From the NCBI RefSeq assembly GCF_011089885.1, contig NZ_JAANBD010000006.1, positions 62,001 to 126,000 of the forward strand: 64,000 bases of DNA, in the 5' to 3' direction. Below, piece by piece: positions 27,503-36,133 of the stretch. Position 1 is the first letter of the stretch. Each line of letters begins with the position of its first letter. A program made the position numbers and the translations under genes. The notes below the pieces were generated by a model, which had not been told where the DNA came from, ran no database searches, and saw nothing but the letters and a program-made list of their open reading frames with translations. Source of the DNA: Thioalkalivibrio sp. XN279 (GTDB lineage Bacteria > Pseudomonadota > Gammaproteobacteria > Steroidobacterales > XN24).

Positions 27503-29167
27503 GTGAGCGAAGAATCCGGCATGAAGATCGAACTCGGGCATCTCAAGCTCGAGGACTACCAGGAACTGCGCAAGGCGATGGAAGAGGCCTACGCCGGCAT
27601 CGGCGGGGACTACTGGCCGCACGAGGCCATCGCCCGCCTGCTGGACCTGTTCCCGGAAGGCCAGCTGTGCGTGAAGGTGAACGGCAAGGTCGTGGCCTCG
27701 GCGCTCTCGCTCATCATCGATTATGAAGAGTTCGGTGATCGCCACACCTTTCGCGACGTCACCGGCAACTACAGCTTCAACACCCACGATCCCGAGGGTG
27801 ACGTGCTCTACGGGATCGAGGTCTTCGTGCACCCGGAATACCGTGGCATGCGCCTGGCGCGGCGGCTGTACGACGCTCGCAAGGAGCTGTGCGAGAACCT
27901 CAACCTGCGCGCCATCATGGCCGGCGGCCGCATCCCGAACTACGAGAAATACGCCGAGCGCATGACGCCGCGCGAGTACATCGAACAGGTCCACCTGAAG
28001 AACATCTATGACCCGACCCTGACCTTCCAGCTCTCCAACGGTTTCCACGTCAAGAAGCTGCTGCGCAACTACCTGGCGCGCGACACCCAGTCGCTCGGTT
28101 ACGCCACCCTGCTGGAATGGAACAACATTTATTACGAGGAGAAGCCGAAGCTCATCAACCGTCCGCGCAGCGTGGTGCGCGTCGGCCTGGTGCAATGGCA
28201 GATGCGGCTGTTCAAGGACCGCGAGGCGCTGATGGACCAGGTGGAGTTCTTCGTCGACGCCATCTCCGCCTACAAGGCGGACTTCATCCTCTTCCCGGAA
28301 TTCTTCAACGCGCCCTTGATGGCGGAGTACAACAACCTCGACGAGCCCAAGGCCATCCGCGAGGTCTCCAGGCACACCGACTGGATCCGCCAGCGCTTCC
28401 TCGAGCTGGCCGTGTCCTACAACATCAACATCATCGCCGGCAGCATGCCGCTGGTGGAGCACGAGCGGCTCTACAACGTCAGCTTCCTGCTGCGCCGGGA
28501 CGGTACCTGGGACCAGTCGCGCAAGATCCACCCCACGCCGGACGAGATTTCCATCTGGGGCATGTCGGGCTGGGATCGGGTCCCGGTGTTCGACACCGAC
28601 TGCGGGCGCATCGGCATCCTCATCTGCTACGACTCGGAGTTTCCCGAGCTGGCGCGGATCTGTGCCGAGCAGAACATGCATATCCTGTTCGTGCCTTTCC
28701 TCACCGACACGCAGAGCGCCTACATGCGCGTGCGTCTGTGCTCCCAGGCGCGCGCAGTGGAGAACGAGTGCTACGTGGCCATCGCCGGCTCGGTCGGCAA
28801 CCTGCCCCAGGTCCACAACATGGACGTGCAATACGGGCAGTCGGCGATCTTCACGCCCGCCGACTTCGCCTTCCCCACCAACTCCATCAAGGCCGAGGCC
28901 ACGCCGAACACGGAGATGACCATCATCGCCGACCTCGACATGGACCTGCTCAAGGAGTTGCACGAGATCGGCAGCGTCACCAACCTCAAGGACCGGCGCA
29001 AGGACCTGTACGAGATCGTCCTCAAGGCGCCGCTGGCGGACAGCGACCTGGAGGCCGAGCGGCGCCGCGAAGAGCTAGCGCAAATCGTTTCCGACCAGGA
29101 CGAGGCCGACGAACAGGCTGCAGTGGATGCCGCCGAGGCGCTGAAAGCGGCCTCGCACGAGGACTGA
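27503..29167 (+). CDS. GNAT acetyltransferase / carbon-nitrogen hydrolase fusion
   Basis: A 554-residue two-domain enzyme. Residues about 8-210 form a GNAT fold with the acetyl-CoA loop in VHPEYRGMRLARRLY. Residues about 225-515 form a nitrilase-superfamily domain with the catalytic triad Glu266 (FPEFF), Lys341 (RKIHP) and Cys375 (LICYDSE). The C-terminal 50 residues are acidic and helical. This fusion is known in many bacteria but its substrates are not well defined. The GTG at 27503 or the ATG at 27521 could be the start; neither has a strong ribosome site. Confidence 0.9.
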   Translation: MSEESGMKIELGHLKLEDYQELRKAMEEAYAGIGGDYWPHEAIARLLDLFPEGQLCVKVNGKVVASALSLIIDYEEFGDRHTFRDVTGNYSFNTHDPEGDVLYGIEVFVHPEYRGMRLARRLYDARKELCENLNLRAIMAGGRIPNYEKYAERMTPREYIEQVHLKNIYDPTLTFQLSNGFHVKKLLRNYLARDTQSLGYATLLEWNNIYYEEKPKLINRPRSVVRVGLVQWQMRLFKDREALMDQVEFFVDAISAYKADFILFPEFFNAPLMAEYNNLDEPKAIREVSRHTDWIRQRFLELAVSYNINIIAGSMPLVEHERLYNVSFLLRRDGTWDQSRKIHPTPDEISIWGMSGWDRVPVFDTDCGRIGILICYDSEFPELARICAEQNMHILFVPFLTDTQSAYMRVRLCSQARAVENECYVAIAGSVGNLPQVHNMDVQYGQSAIFTPADFAFPTNSIKAEATPNTEMTIIADLDMDLLKELHEIGSVTNLKDRRKDLYEIVLKAPLADSDLEAERRREELAQIVSDQDEADEQAAVDAAEALKAASHED

Positions 29168-29173
29168 AGGGGC

Positions 29174-29359
29174 GTGCTCGAGACCTGCACTATCGATTGC
29201 CCTTACTGCGGGGAAGCGATCGAGATCCTGGTCGACTGCTCAGTGGCAGAGCAGTCCTACGTCGAGGACTGCATGGTGTGCTGCCAGCCCATCCTGCTGC
29301 ATGTCGCAGTTGCGCCCGACGGGGAACCCAGCGTGGCTGCCGAGCCGGAGAACGGCTAG
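29174..29359 (+). CDS. CPXCG-motif cysteine-rich protein
   Basis: A 61-residue protein with CPYCG (9-13) and a second CMVC pair (33-36), the usual zinc-knuckle arrangement of the family. The function is unknown. It begins with GTG six bases after the GNAT-nitrilase gene and overlaps the end of the convergent L,D-transpeptidase gene by four bases. Confidence 0.82.
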   Translation: MLETCTIDCPYCGEAIEILVDCSVAEQSYVEDCMVCCQPILLHVAVAPDGEPSVAAEPENG

Positions 29360-31035
29360 TCCGCCAGCCGCGCGCCAGGGAAAGGCGCGTCGAGCGCCGC
29401 CAGAACCGCCGGGTCCCGCTCGTAAACGTCACTGGCGAAATGGATCCGGCCGTCTTCCGGAACGGCCGTCCCGTACAGGGTCAGCACGGGAATCGGCCGC
29501 GGCAGGGCAATCGTCACCGTCTTCCCGCTGCTTAGCGCCGCGTCCATGCGCTGCTGCTCCACCTCGTTCCCGTCCAGCAGGATCGTTGCCAGCTCGAGCG
29601 GGCGCTGGATGCGAATGCAGCCCGAGCTGAAACTGCGCTCGGCGCGCGAGAACAACTCGCGCTCCGGCGTGTCGTGCATGTACACCTGGTGGGGGTTCGG
29701 GTACATGAACTTCACCCTCCCCAGGGCGTTGTTCGGCCCGGGCGCCTGGCGGATGAAATAAGGCGGACGCGTGCCGGACACGCGCTGCCAGTCCACGGTC
29801 CAGGGGTCGATGATCTGCCCGCCGAAGTCCAGCACCTGCATGTTGCGGCGCTCGAGCACGCCCGGGTCACGGCGGATCTGCGGCAACAGGTCCTCCCGGA
29901 AAATGGTCGGCGGCACGGTCCAGGTCGGGTTCACCTCCAAGTGCGTCATGGTGGCGCGAAAGATCGGCGTCTGGCGGTAAGGCCGCCCGACCACCGCACG
30001 CGTGGTCCAGAGCAGTTCATGGCCCTCGCGCAGCAGCACGCGAAAGCGGGCGATGTTGACCAGCAGGAATCGCTCGTCGAGATCGCGAAAAACCCAGCGT
30101 GCGCGCTCCAGGTTCACCCGCAGCTGGTCGATGCGCGCCTCCACCGGGACGTTCATGGCCGCGCGCGTGCGTTTCCCCACCACGCCGTCGACCTGCAGCT
30201 CGTGGCGCAGCTGGAACAGGCGGACGGCAGCCTCGAGCTCCGCGTCGAACAGGAAAGGGTCCGCGGGCGTGGACACCACGGCCAGGTCGCCGCTGGCAGC
30301 GAGGCGCGCGCGCAGCTCCGGTACCTGCGGCGAGGTCATGCCCGGGCGGAGCGTCTCTCCCGGGGAGACCGGCGGCCAGCCGCCCAGGGCAGCCAGTTCA
30401 CGATAGTGCGCGAGATGGTGCATGAGTCCGCGGTAGTAATCGCTGTCAGGAGCCTGGGCCGCCAGGGCGGACCCCGGGTGCGCGGCCCCGAGCACCTGCT
30501 CGAGCAGCGCGACACGCTGCAAGTCATTGAGCCTGTTATTGAAGTTCCAGCTGGCGTGGAACTTTTCGGGATCCACCTTGCCGAACCGGAGGTGCGCCGC
30601 CAGGCGCGCAACGGCAGCGGTGGCGAGCAGGTCCAGCTGGACGTGATCGACACGGCCAAGGGAAGCCCCGCGCAGGGCCTCGAGGGCTTCGAGGTGGTAA
30701 TCCTCCGGGCTCAGGCCGTGCTCGAAGCTGGCGCGAATGGCCTCGAGCAGTGCATCCAGCCTGGGGCCGGAATCCCATGCCGGGCGATAGTCCCGGCGCT
30801 GGTAAAAAACGCCAAGCAGTTCAAGGTCCGAGAGCGGCTGCCCGGCGATCATGGGTTCTGCGGCCAGGTCCACCAGCGCGGCGCGCAGCTCGATCGAGGG
30901 GCTGGGCGGCGCCACAAAAGCTTGCGCTACCGACCCCATGCCGGGGTAAATTAGCGCCCCCAACGCCACCGCGATGGCGCGAAGACTGATTATGCCGACC
31001 AGGGCCAGCGGAGTCGGTGACGGAGACAGAGCCAT
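29356..31035 (-). CDS. ldtD: L,D-transpeptidase, YcbB/LdtD type
   Basis: A 559-residue exported murein cross-linking enzyme. It has an N-terminal hydrophobic segment (about 8-34), a scaffold region, a peptidoglycan-binding domain (FQLRHELQVDGVVGKRTRAAMN) and a YkuD catalytic domain with YMHDTPE and SSGCIRIQ (Cys about 473). This matches LdtD, which makes 3-3 cross-links. The ATG at 31035 was chosen; the frame is open to 31077, but that would lie deep in the opposite gene. Its start codon overlaps the start of the divergent MepK-like gene. Confidence 0.9.
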   Translation of the reverse strand: MALSPSPTPLALVGIISLRAIAVALGALIYPGMGSVAQAFVAPPSPSIELRAALVDLAAEPMIAGQPLSDLELLGVFYQRRDYRPAWDSGPRLDALLEAIRASFEHGLSPEDYHLEALEALRGASLGRVDHVQLDLLATAAVARLAAHLRFGKVDPEKFHASWNFNNRLNDLQRVALLEQVLGAAHPGSALAAQAPDSDYYRGLMHHLAHYRELAALGGWPPVSPGETLRPGMTSPQVPELRARLAASGDLAVVSTPADPFLFDAELEAAVRLFQLRHELQVDGVVGKRTRAAMNVPVEARIDQLRVNLERARWVFRDLDERFLLVNIARFRVLLREGHELLWTTRAVVGRPYRQTPIFRATMTHLEVNPTWTVPPTIFREDLLPQIRRDPGVLERRNMQVLDFGGQIIDPWTVDWQRVSGTRPPYFIRQAPGPNNALGRVKFMYPNPHQVYMHDTPERELFSRAERSFSSGCIRIQRPLELATILLDGNEVEQQRMDAALSSGKTVTIALPRPIPVLTLYGTAVPEDGRIHFASDVYERDPAVLAALDAPFPGARLAD

Positions 31036-31594
31036 GTGTGAACAGTGTGATGACATCCTGGGCGGCCACGGGCACACGCGCCGTCGCCTCGTGTTCGGAG
31101 GCGCAGCCGCCGGTGCGCTGTTGCTGGCCCCGGCAGCGGCACTGGCCGCACGGCCGCGCGCTCTTGAGCTCTATCATACGCACACGGGCGAGAAGCTTCG
31201 CGTCACCTACGCCGAGGGCAATCACCACCTGCCCGACGCGCTGGAGGAGATCAGTCGTTTCCTGCGCGATTTCCGCAGCGGGGAGGCGCATCCCATCGAT
31301 CCTGGCGTGCTCGACATCCTGCACCGTGTGCAGGAGCTGACCGGCGGCCGCGGTCCGTACGAGATCATCTCGGCCTACCGCTCGCCGCAAACCAACCAGA
31401 TGCTCAGGAACAACAGCAGCGGCGTGGCGCAGCGCAGCCTGCACATGGAAGGCAAGGCCATCGACGTGCGCCTGCGCGGCGTCGACACCCGCCAGCTGCG
31501 CGAAGCGGCGCTCGGGCTGCAGGCAGGGGGCGTGGGCTACTACCGCGACTCCGACTTCGTGCACGTCGACACGGGCCGCGTCCGCTACTGGTAG
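31034..31594 (+). CDS. MepK/YcbK-like murein endopeptidase (DUF882, M15 fold)
   Basis: A 186-residue protein with a twin-arginine signal (RRRLVFGG from residue 16, then a hydrophobic stretch to about 39) and a DUF882/peptidase M15A domain. The zinc-site residues His137 and Asp144 (SLHMEGKAIDVR) and His177 (FVHVDTGRVRYW) are present. MepK of E. coli cleaves 3-3 cross-links in murein, the bonds made by the enzyme encoded head-to-head with it. The ATG at 31034 was preferred to the upstream frame start at 30974 because the Tat signal then sits near the N-terminus. Confidence 0.87.
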   Translation: MCEQCDDILGGHGHTRRRLVFGGAAAGALLLAPAAALAARPRALELYHTHTGEKLRVTYAEGNHHLPDALEEISRFLRDFRSGEAHPIDPGVLDILHRVQELTGGRGPYEIISAYRSPQTNQMLRNNSSGVAQRSLHMEGKAIDVRLRGVDTRQLREAALGLQAGGVGYYRDSDFVHVDTGRVRYW

Positions 31595-31615
31595 CCGCAC
31601 CTCGCGGCGCAGCGC

Positions 31616-32236
31616 TCAGGCCGCCAGCAGGCGGTCGATCTCAGTCCGGGCCTGCGCCTGCTGCGCAGCCGCCGTGGCGGCATCGATGGCCTGGCCCTCG
31701 GCGTGGACGAAGTGGATGTCGTCCAGGCCCATGAAGCGGAAGAAGCTGTCGATCTGCGCCTCCTGCAGGTCCTCACCGGTGGTATTCCCGGCGCCCTGCC
31801 GGTAGAAACCGCCGCGCGCGGTCACCGCCACCACCATCTTCCCGGATAGCAGCCCCTCCTGGCCGTTGGGACCATAGCGAAAGGTGCGGCCCGGGCGACT
31901 CACGAGGTCGAACCAGGCCTTGAGCCCCGAGGTCACGGAGAAGTTGTACATGGGGGCGCCGACGAGCACGACGTCCGCGGCCTCGAGCTCCTCCAGCAAG
32001 CGGTCGGACAGCGCCGCCGCAGCCTGCTGGCGCGCATCCCGGGCTGCTTCGATCACGGCTGCCGCCTCCAGCGTGAAGGCATCCGGATGCGGCGGGGGCG
32101 ACAGGCCGAGATCGCGCCGGACCACGATGCCCGCGGGCACGCGCTCGCACCAGCGCTGCACGAAGTACGCGCTCAGGCTGCGAGTGACGCTTTCTTCCAG
32201 CCGCGGGCTGGAATCGATGTGCAACAAGGTGGGCAA
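31616..32236 (-). CDS. azoR: FMN-dependent NADH-azoreductase, AzoR type
   Basis: A 206-residue flavodoxin-fold quinone/azo reductase. Motifs are HIDSSPR (FMN phosphate loop), APMYNFSVTSGLKAWFD and VTARGGFY, in the same order as E. coli AzoR. The chosen start is TTG at 32236 because homology starts directly there (PTLLHIDSS) and the length then equals the family norm; the open frame to 32476 encodes no recognisable sequence. It probably detoxifies quinones in the cytoplasm with NADH. It diverges from the NSS transporter gene. Confidence 0.86.
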   Translation of the reverse strand: MPTLLHIDSSPRLEESVTRSLSAYFVQRWCERVPAGIVVRRDLGLSPPPHPDAFTLEAAAVIEAARDARQQAAAALSDRLLEELEAADVVLVGAPMYNFSVTSGLKAWFDLVSRPGRTFRYGPNGQEGLLSGKMVVAVTARGGFYRQGAGNTTGEDLQEAQIDSFFRFMGLDDIHFVHAEGQAIDAATAAAQQAQARTEIDRLLAA

Positions 32237-32384
32237 TGGAGGCTCACGAAACAGGCCGGGCGGGGCCGGCAGGGCACTAGGGTAAATCCTCGGGCGCGAC
32301 GATGCAGCCCCGTATTCGCTATTATCCGGCGCTTGGAGCCGGCGCCAGACCGGCCGCAGGCCCGGGGAGCGAGGGGAGAAGGTG

Positions 32385-33761
32385 ATGCAACAGGGGAACG
32401 GCGGACCGCATGAGAACTGGTCATCGCGGCTGGTGTTCCTCATGGCGGCCGTCGGGGCGGCCGTCGGCCTGGGCAACCTGTGGAAGTTTCCCTACACCGC
32501 CGGCGTCAACGGCGGGGCCGCCTTCGTGCTGGTCTACCTGGTGGCAGTGGCCGCGGTCGCCGTGCCGGTGGTCATCGCCGAGCTGATGATCGGCCGGCGC
32601 GGCCGCATGAGCCCGCCCAACAGCTTCCTCGCCCTGGCGCGCGAGGCCGGCGCCAGTCCCGGCTGGCGCTTCGTCGGCTGGATGAACCTGCTCGCCGTAT
32701 TTCTCATCCTGTCCTTCTACAGCGTCATCGCCGGCTGGGCGCTGGCTTATGTGCCGAAGCTCGCGCTGGGGCATTTTCGTGGCGCCTCAACGGACCAGGT
32801 CGCGGCGGAGTTCTCCGCACTGCTCGGCTCGCCCGGCACGCTGGCGCTGCTGCACGGCCTGTTCATGGCGCTGACGGTGAGCATCGTGGCCGTGGGCCTG
32901 AAACGCGGCATCGAGCGCGCCGTGCGCTTTCTCATGCCGGCACTGCTGCTGATGCTGATCGCGCTGGTGCTGTACGCGGCGATCGAGGGCGACATGGCGC
33001 AAACCGTGCGCTTCCTGTTCCAGGCGGACTTCTCCAAGATCAACTCGGGCGTCGTATTGCAGGCCATCGGCCAGGCATTTTTCTCGGTCAGCGTCGCCAT
33101 GGGGCTTCTGATCACTTATGGCGCCTACCTCGACCGGGAGACGCGGCTCGGTTCCTCCGCCATCTACATCGCTGGGGCAGATACCTTCGTCGCCCTGATG
33201 TCCGGCCTGGCCATTTTCCCCCTGGTGTTCGCCAATGCCCTCGATCCCGCCGAGGGCCCGGGCCTGATCTTCGTCACCCTGCCGATCGCCTTCGGCCAGA
33301 TGCCGGCCGGCGCCTTGTTCGGGGCCCTGTTCTTCCTGCTGGTGCTGGTCTCTGCGCTGACCTCTTCCATCGCCATCCTCGAGCCCATGGTGTCCTGGGC
33401 CGAAGAGCATGCCTGGCTGAAGCGCGGCCCGGCCGCCATAGCCGCCGGCGCGCTGGCCTGGGTGGTCGGCCTGGCCACCGTGTTCTCATTCAACCTCTGG
33501 GCCGGATGGTTCCCTCTGGGCCGCTTCGAACGCTTCCGCGAGTCCACGGTGTTCGACCTGATCGACTACTTCACTTCCAACCTGCTGCTGCCGCTCGGCG
33601 GCGTGCTGATCGCGGTGTTCGTCGGCTGGGTGTTGTCTGCCGAGACCACGCGCCAGGAAGTGGGTGTGCACGAAGGCTGGGGCTTTCGCGCCTGGCGCTT
33701 CGCGCTGCGTTACATCGCGCCGCTCGGCGTCGGCTGGGTGCTGTTCGCCAGCCTGGCCTGA
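32385..33761 (+). CDS. sodium-dependent transporter, NSS/SNF family
   Basis: A 458-residue Na+ symporter of the LeuT fold. The N-terminal signature is WSSRLVFLMAAVGAAVGLGN followed by LWKFPY with the unwound TM1 segment; about 11-12 helices follow. Na+ site residues in TM1 and the SALTSSIA segment of TM8 are present. Substrates are usually amino acids; the exact one is unknown. GAGGGGAGAAGG supports the ATG at 32385 (a GTG three bases earlier is equally in frame). The 148-base divergent gap before it contains TATTAT at 32320-32325, a possible -10. Confidence 0.88.
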   Translation: MQQGNGGPHENWSSRLVFLMAAVGAAVGLGNLWKFPYTAGVNGGAAFVLVYLVAVAAVAVPVVIAELMIGRRGRMSPPNSFLALAREAGASPGWRFVGWMNLLAVFLILSFYSVIAGWALAYVPKLALGHFRGASTDQVAAEFSALLGSPGTLALLHGLFMALTVSIVAVGLKRGIERAVRFLMPALLLMLIALVLYAAIEGDMAQTVRFLFQADFSKINSGVVLQAIGQAFFSVSVAMGLLITYGAYLDRETRLGSSAIYIAGADTFVALMSGLAIFPLVFANALDPAEGPGLIFVTLPIAFGQMPAGALFGALFFLLVLVSALTSSIAILEPMVSWAEEHAWLKRGPAAIAAGALAWVVGLATVFSFNLWAGWFPLGRFERFRESTVFDLIDYFTSNLLLPLGGVLIAVFVGWVLSAETTRQEVGVHEGWGFRAWRFALRYIAPLGVGWVLFASLA

Positions 33762-33884
33762 TCGAAAACACTTCTCGCGGCGTCCCTGCGCCACTCGCGC
33801 GACTGGCAAGCCGGGAAATATGAACTATTCTTCGGATACTGCGTATTGCCGGTCCGGCGCTTCTTCGTAAAACTGGGCGCAGTA

Positions 33885-33907
33885 AAGATATATTTCATAT
33901 GCGTGAA
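33885..33907 (+). promoter_or_regulatory. candidate NsrR-like operator before nrfHA
   Basis: The left half AAGATATATTT differs at two of 11 positions from the NsrR half-site consensus AAGATGCATTT as I know it from enterics. One central base follows, and the right half ATATGCGTGAA matches 6 of 11. It lies in the only AT-rich part of the 148-base gap and ends two bases before the ATG of nrfH. It could equally contain the -10 of the promoter. No FNR-type TTGAT-N4-ATCAA was found. Confidence 0.3.
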
Positions 33908-33909
33908 TT

Positions 33910-34401
33910 ATGAGCGTGCCTCCCCCCGCCGCTTCCTCCAAGACTTCCGGATTCCGCGTTCTTGCCTTCGCCACCGCAATCGCCATCGGCGTGCTGGGCG
34001 GGCTCGGCGTATTCACCCTCGGCTACGGCGACGGCCTGTCGTACCTGACCAAGGATCCGACGGCCTGCGCCAATTGCCACATCATGCAGGATCACTTCGA
34101 TTCCTGGGTGCAATCGAGCCACCACGACGTGGCGGCTTGCGGCGACTGCCACCTGCCGCACGACTTCGTCGGCAAGTGGTTCACCAAGGCCGACAACGGG
34201 TTCTTCCATGCGCTGGCGTTCACCACCGGTGACTTCCACGAACCCATCCAGATCAAGGCACGCAACCGGCGCGTAACCCAGAACGCGTGTCTCTCCTGCC
34301 ACGGCGAACTGGTCAACGCCCTGCTCCCGGCAGAGCACGGCGGCGACATGCAGCTGTGCGTGCATTGCCATAGCGACGTCGGCCATGCGGGCCGGCGCTA
34401 G
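33910..34401 (+). CDS. nrfH: NapC/NirT-family tetraheme cytochrome c, NrfH
   Basis: A 163-residue quinol dehydrogenase subunit. One membrane anchor helix (about 18-40) is followed by four CxxCH heme sites at residues 53-57, 77-81, 127-131 and 150-154. The size and heme number match NrfH, which passes electrons from menaquinol to NrfA in the periplasm. The ribosome site is weak. The next gene starts 16 bases downstream and encodes NrfA. Confidence 0.93.
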   Translation: MSVPPPAASSKTSGFRVLAFATAIAIGVLGGLGVFTLGYGDGLSYLTKDPTACANCHIMQDHFDSWVQSSHHDVAACGDCHLPHDFVGKWFTKADNGFFHALAFTTGDFHEPIQIKARNRRVTQNACLSCHGELVNALLPAEHGGDMQLCVHCHSDVGHAGRR

Positions 34402-34417
34402 ACACACCTTGAGGTCC

Positions 34418-36100
34418 ATGATGATGAAGACAGCACCCGGGAACAGCCGCCGACCGAGCCATGGAACGGCGGACACTCAACGCGGGAACACCCTGTTGCT
34501 CGGCCTTGTGTTCGTGGTCGCGATCGTCGCCACGATCCTGGTGACCTATGTGCTGGTCACGATGTTCAGCCACAAGCAGGACGCGCGCCAGCCTTTCGTG
34601 CGCGTGACCGAGGTCAGCGAGATCAGCACGGACCCGGAGCCCTGGGGCCAGAACTGGCCGCGCCAGTTCGACGGCTGGAAGTCGACCGCAGGCGACGAGT
34701 TCTACGGCGGCAGCAGCGCCCTGCCCGAAAGCAAGCTCGACCACCAGCCCTGGCTCAAGCGCCTCTATGCCGGCTATGCCTTCAGCATCGATTACCGCGA
34801 GGCGCGCGGCCATGCCTACATGCTTTACGACCAGGGCGTGACCGAGCGCGTCACGCAGAAGCCGCAGGCCGGCGCCTGCCTGCATTGCCATGCTTCGACC
34901 ACGGTGCTGTATCGCCGCGTCGGACTCGAGGCGATGGGCGAGGAAGTGACCGAAGAGAAGCTGGCGGCAGACTTCAACATGCCCGCGGTGATCCGCGGCT
35001 TCGAGGAACTGAGCCGGAAGCCCTACCAGGAAGTGCTGGCGATGCTCTACGCCACGCCTGACGGCACGCCGGGCGAAAACGAGCCGGTGTTCCCCATGGC
35101 CCCGACGGGCGGCTTCACCGGCGAATATGCCGGCCAGCAATTGCCGGAAGGCCACGAGATGATCGGCGAGGCGCATCCCGTGACCTGCATCGACTGCCAC
35201 GACCCGGAGACCATGTCGATCCGCATCACTCGTCCCGGCTTCATGCAGGGCATCGCGGACCTCGCCGCGGGCGACGGCGATGCGTCCCACCTGCCGAGCG
35301 TGGAGAAGTGGCGCGCGGGCAGCCGTGCCGAGCCCTACGACCCGAACAAGCTGGCGACGCGCCAGGAGATGCGCTCCTTCACCTGCGGGCAGTGCCACGT
35401 GGAGTACTACTGCGCCAACAAGGACACGCTGACTTTCCCCTGGGGGGAGGGCCTGGCGGTCGAGGACCTCGAGCAGGTCTGGAGCGAGAAGGTATTCCCG
35501 GACGGCACGCCGTTCTTCGACTACAAGCACGGCGAAACCGGCGCGCCCGCCTTCAAGGCGCAGCACCCGGAGTTCGAGCTGTGGAGCCAGGGCATCCATG
35601 CCCGCAGCGGCGTGAGCTGCGCGGACTGCCACATGCCTTATGAGCGCGAGGGCGCCATGAAGGTCAGCAACCACAACGTGCGCAGCCCGATGGAAAACAT
35701 CAATGGCGCCTGCCAGACCTGCCACAACGTCAGCGAGGACGAACTGCGCAACCGCGTAGAGACCATCCAGGCGCGCACCGTGTCCCTGACCAACCGCGCC
35801 GGCGAGGCGGTGACCGAGATGCTCGACGCCATCATGGAGGCCAAGGCCGCCGGCGCCACCGACGCCGACCTGGAGGAAGTCTTCGACCTGCAGCGCAAGG
35901 CCATGTGGCGGCTGGACTACATCAGCAGCGAGAACTCGAAGGGCTTCCATGCCGACCAGGAGGCAGCCCGGATCCTGGCGGAGTCGATGGACTTCAGCCG
36001 CCAGGCCCAGGCCGCCGCGCTGCGCTGGCGCGCGCCCGAGGCGCCCAGCACCGAGGACCTGCCCACCGAGCCGGTGCAGGGCGTGACGCCGGGAGAATAG
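34418..36100 (+). CDS. nrfA: ammonia-forming cytochrome c nitrite reductase NrfA (CxxCH variant)
   Basis: A 560-residue pentaheme reductase making ammonium from nitrite with six electrons. Heme sites are CLHCH (154-158), CIDCH, CGQCH, CADCH and CQTCH. The active-site and calcium-site residues of the family are present (CGQCHVEYY, KAQHPE, the His in QGIHARSGV). The catalytic heme site is CxxCH instead of the CxxCK of E. coli. The N-terminus has a membrane helix (about 26-48) that probably stays as an anchor. Any of three consecutive ATG codons from 34418 could be the start; GAGG lies just upstream. Confidence 0.93.
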   Translation: MMMKTAPGNSRRPSHGTADTQRGNTLLLGLVFVVAIVATILVTYVLVTMFSHKQDARQPFVRVTEVSEISTDPEPWGQNWPRQFDGWKSTAGDEFYGGSSALPESKLDHQPWLKRLYAGYAFSIDYREARGHAYMLYDQGVTERVTQKPQAGACLHCHASTTVLYRRVGLEAMGEEVTEEKLAADFNMPAVIRGFEELSRKPYQEVLAMLYATPDGTPGENEPVFPMAPTGGFTGEYAGQQLPEGHEMIGEAHPVTCIDCHDPETMSIRITRPGFMQGIADLAAGDGDASHLPSVEKWRAGSRAEPYDPNKLATRQEMRSFTCGQCHVEYYCANKDTLTFPWGEGLAVEDLEQVWSEKVFPDGTPFFDYKHGETGAPAFKAQHPEFELWSQGIHARSGVSCADCHMPYEREGAMKVSNHNVRSPMENINGACQTCHNVSEDELRNRVETIQARTVSLTNRAGEAVTEMLDAIMEAKAAGATDADLEEVFDLQRKAMWRLDYISSENSKGFHADQEAARILAESMDFSRQAQAAALRWRAPEAPSTEDLPTEPVQGVTPGE

Positions 36101-36107
36101 TCGGGTG

Positions 36108-36113
36108 TAATCT
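36108..36113 (+). promoter_or_regulatory. candidate -10 element of the lipoprotein gene
   Basis: TAATCT within GTGTAATCTGCGC, eight bases after the nrfA stop codon; the predicted transcript start is about 14 bases before the ATG at 36134. Confidence 0.35.
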
Positions 36114-36133
36114 GCGCTTTTGGGGAGCGCGCC

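Noticed and set aside
33762-33909. FNR box upstream of nrfH
   Set aside because: No TTGAT-N4-ATCAA or close variant was found on either strand.
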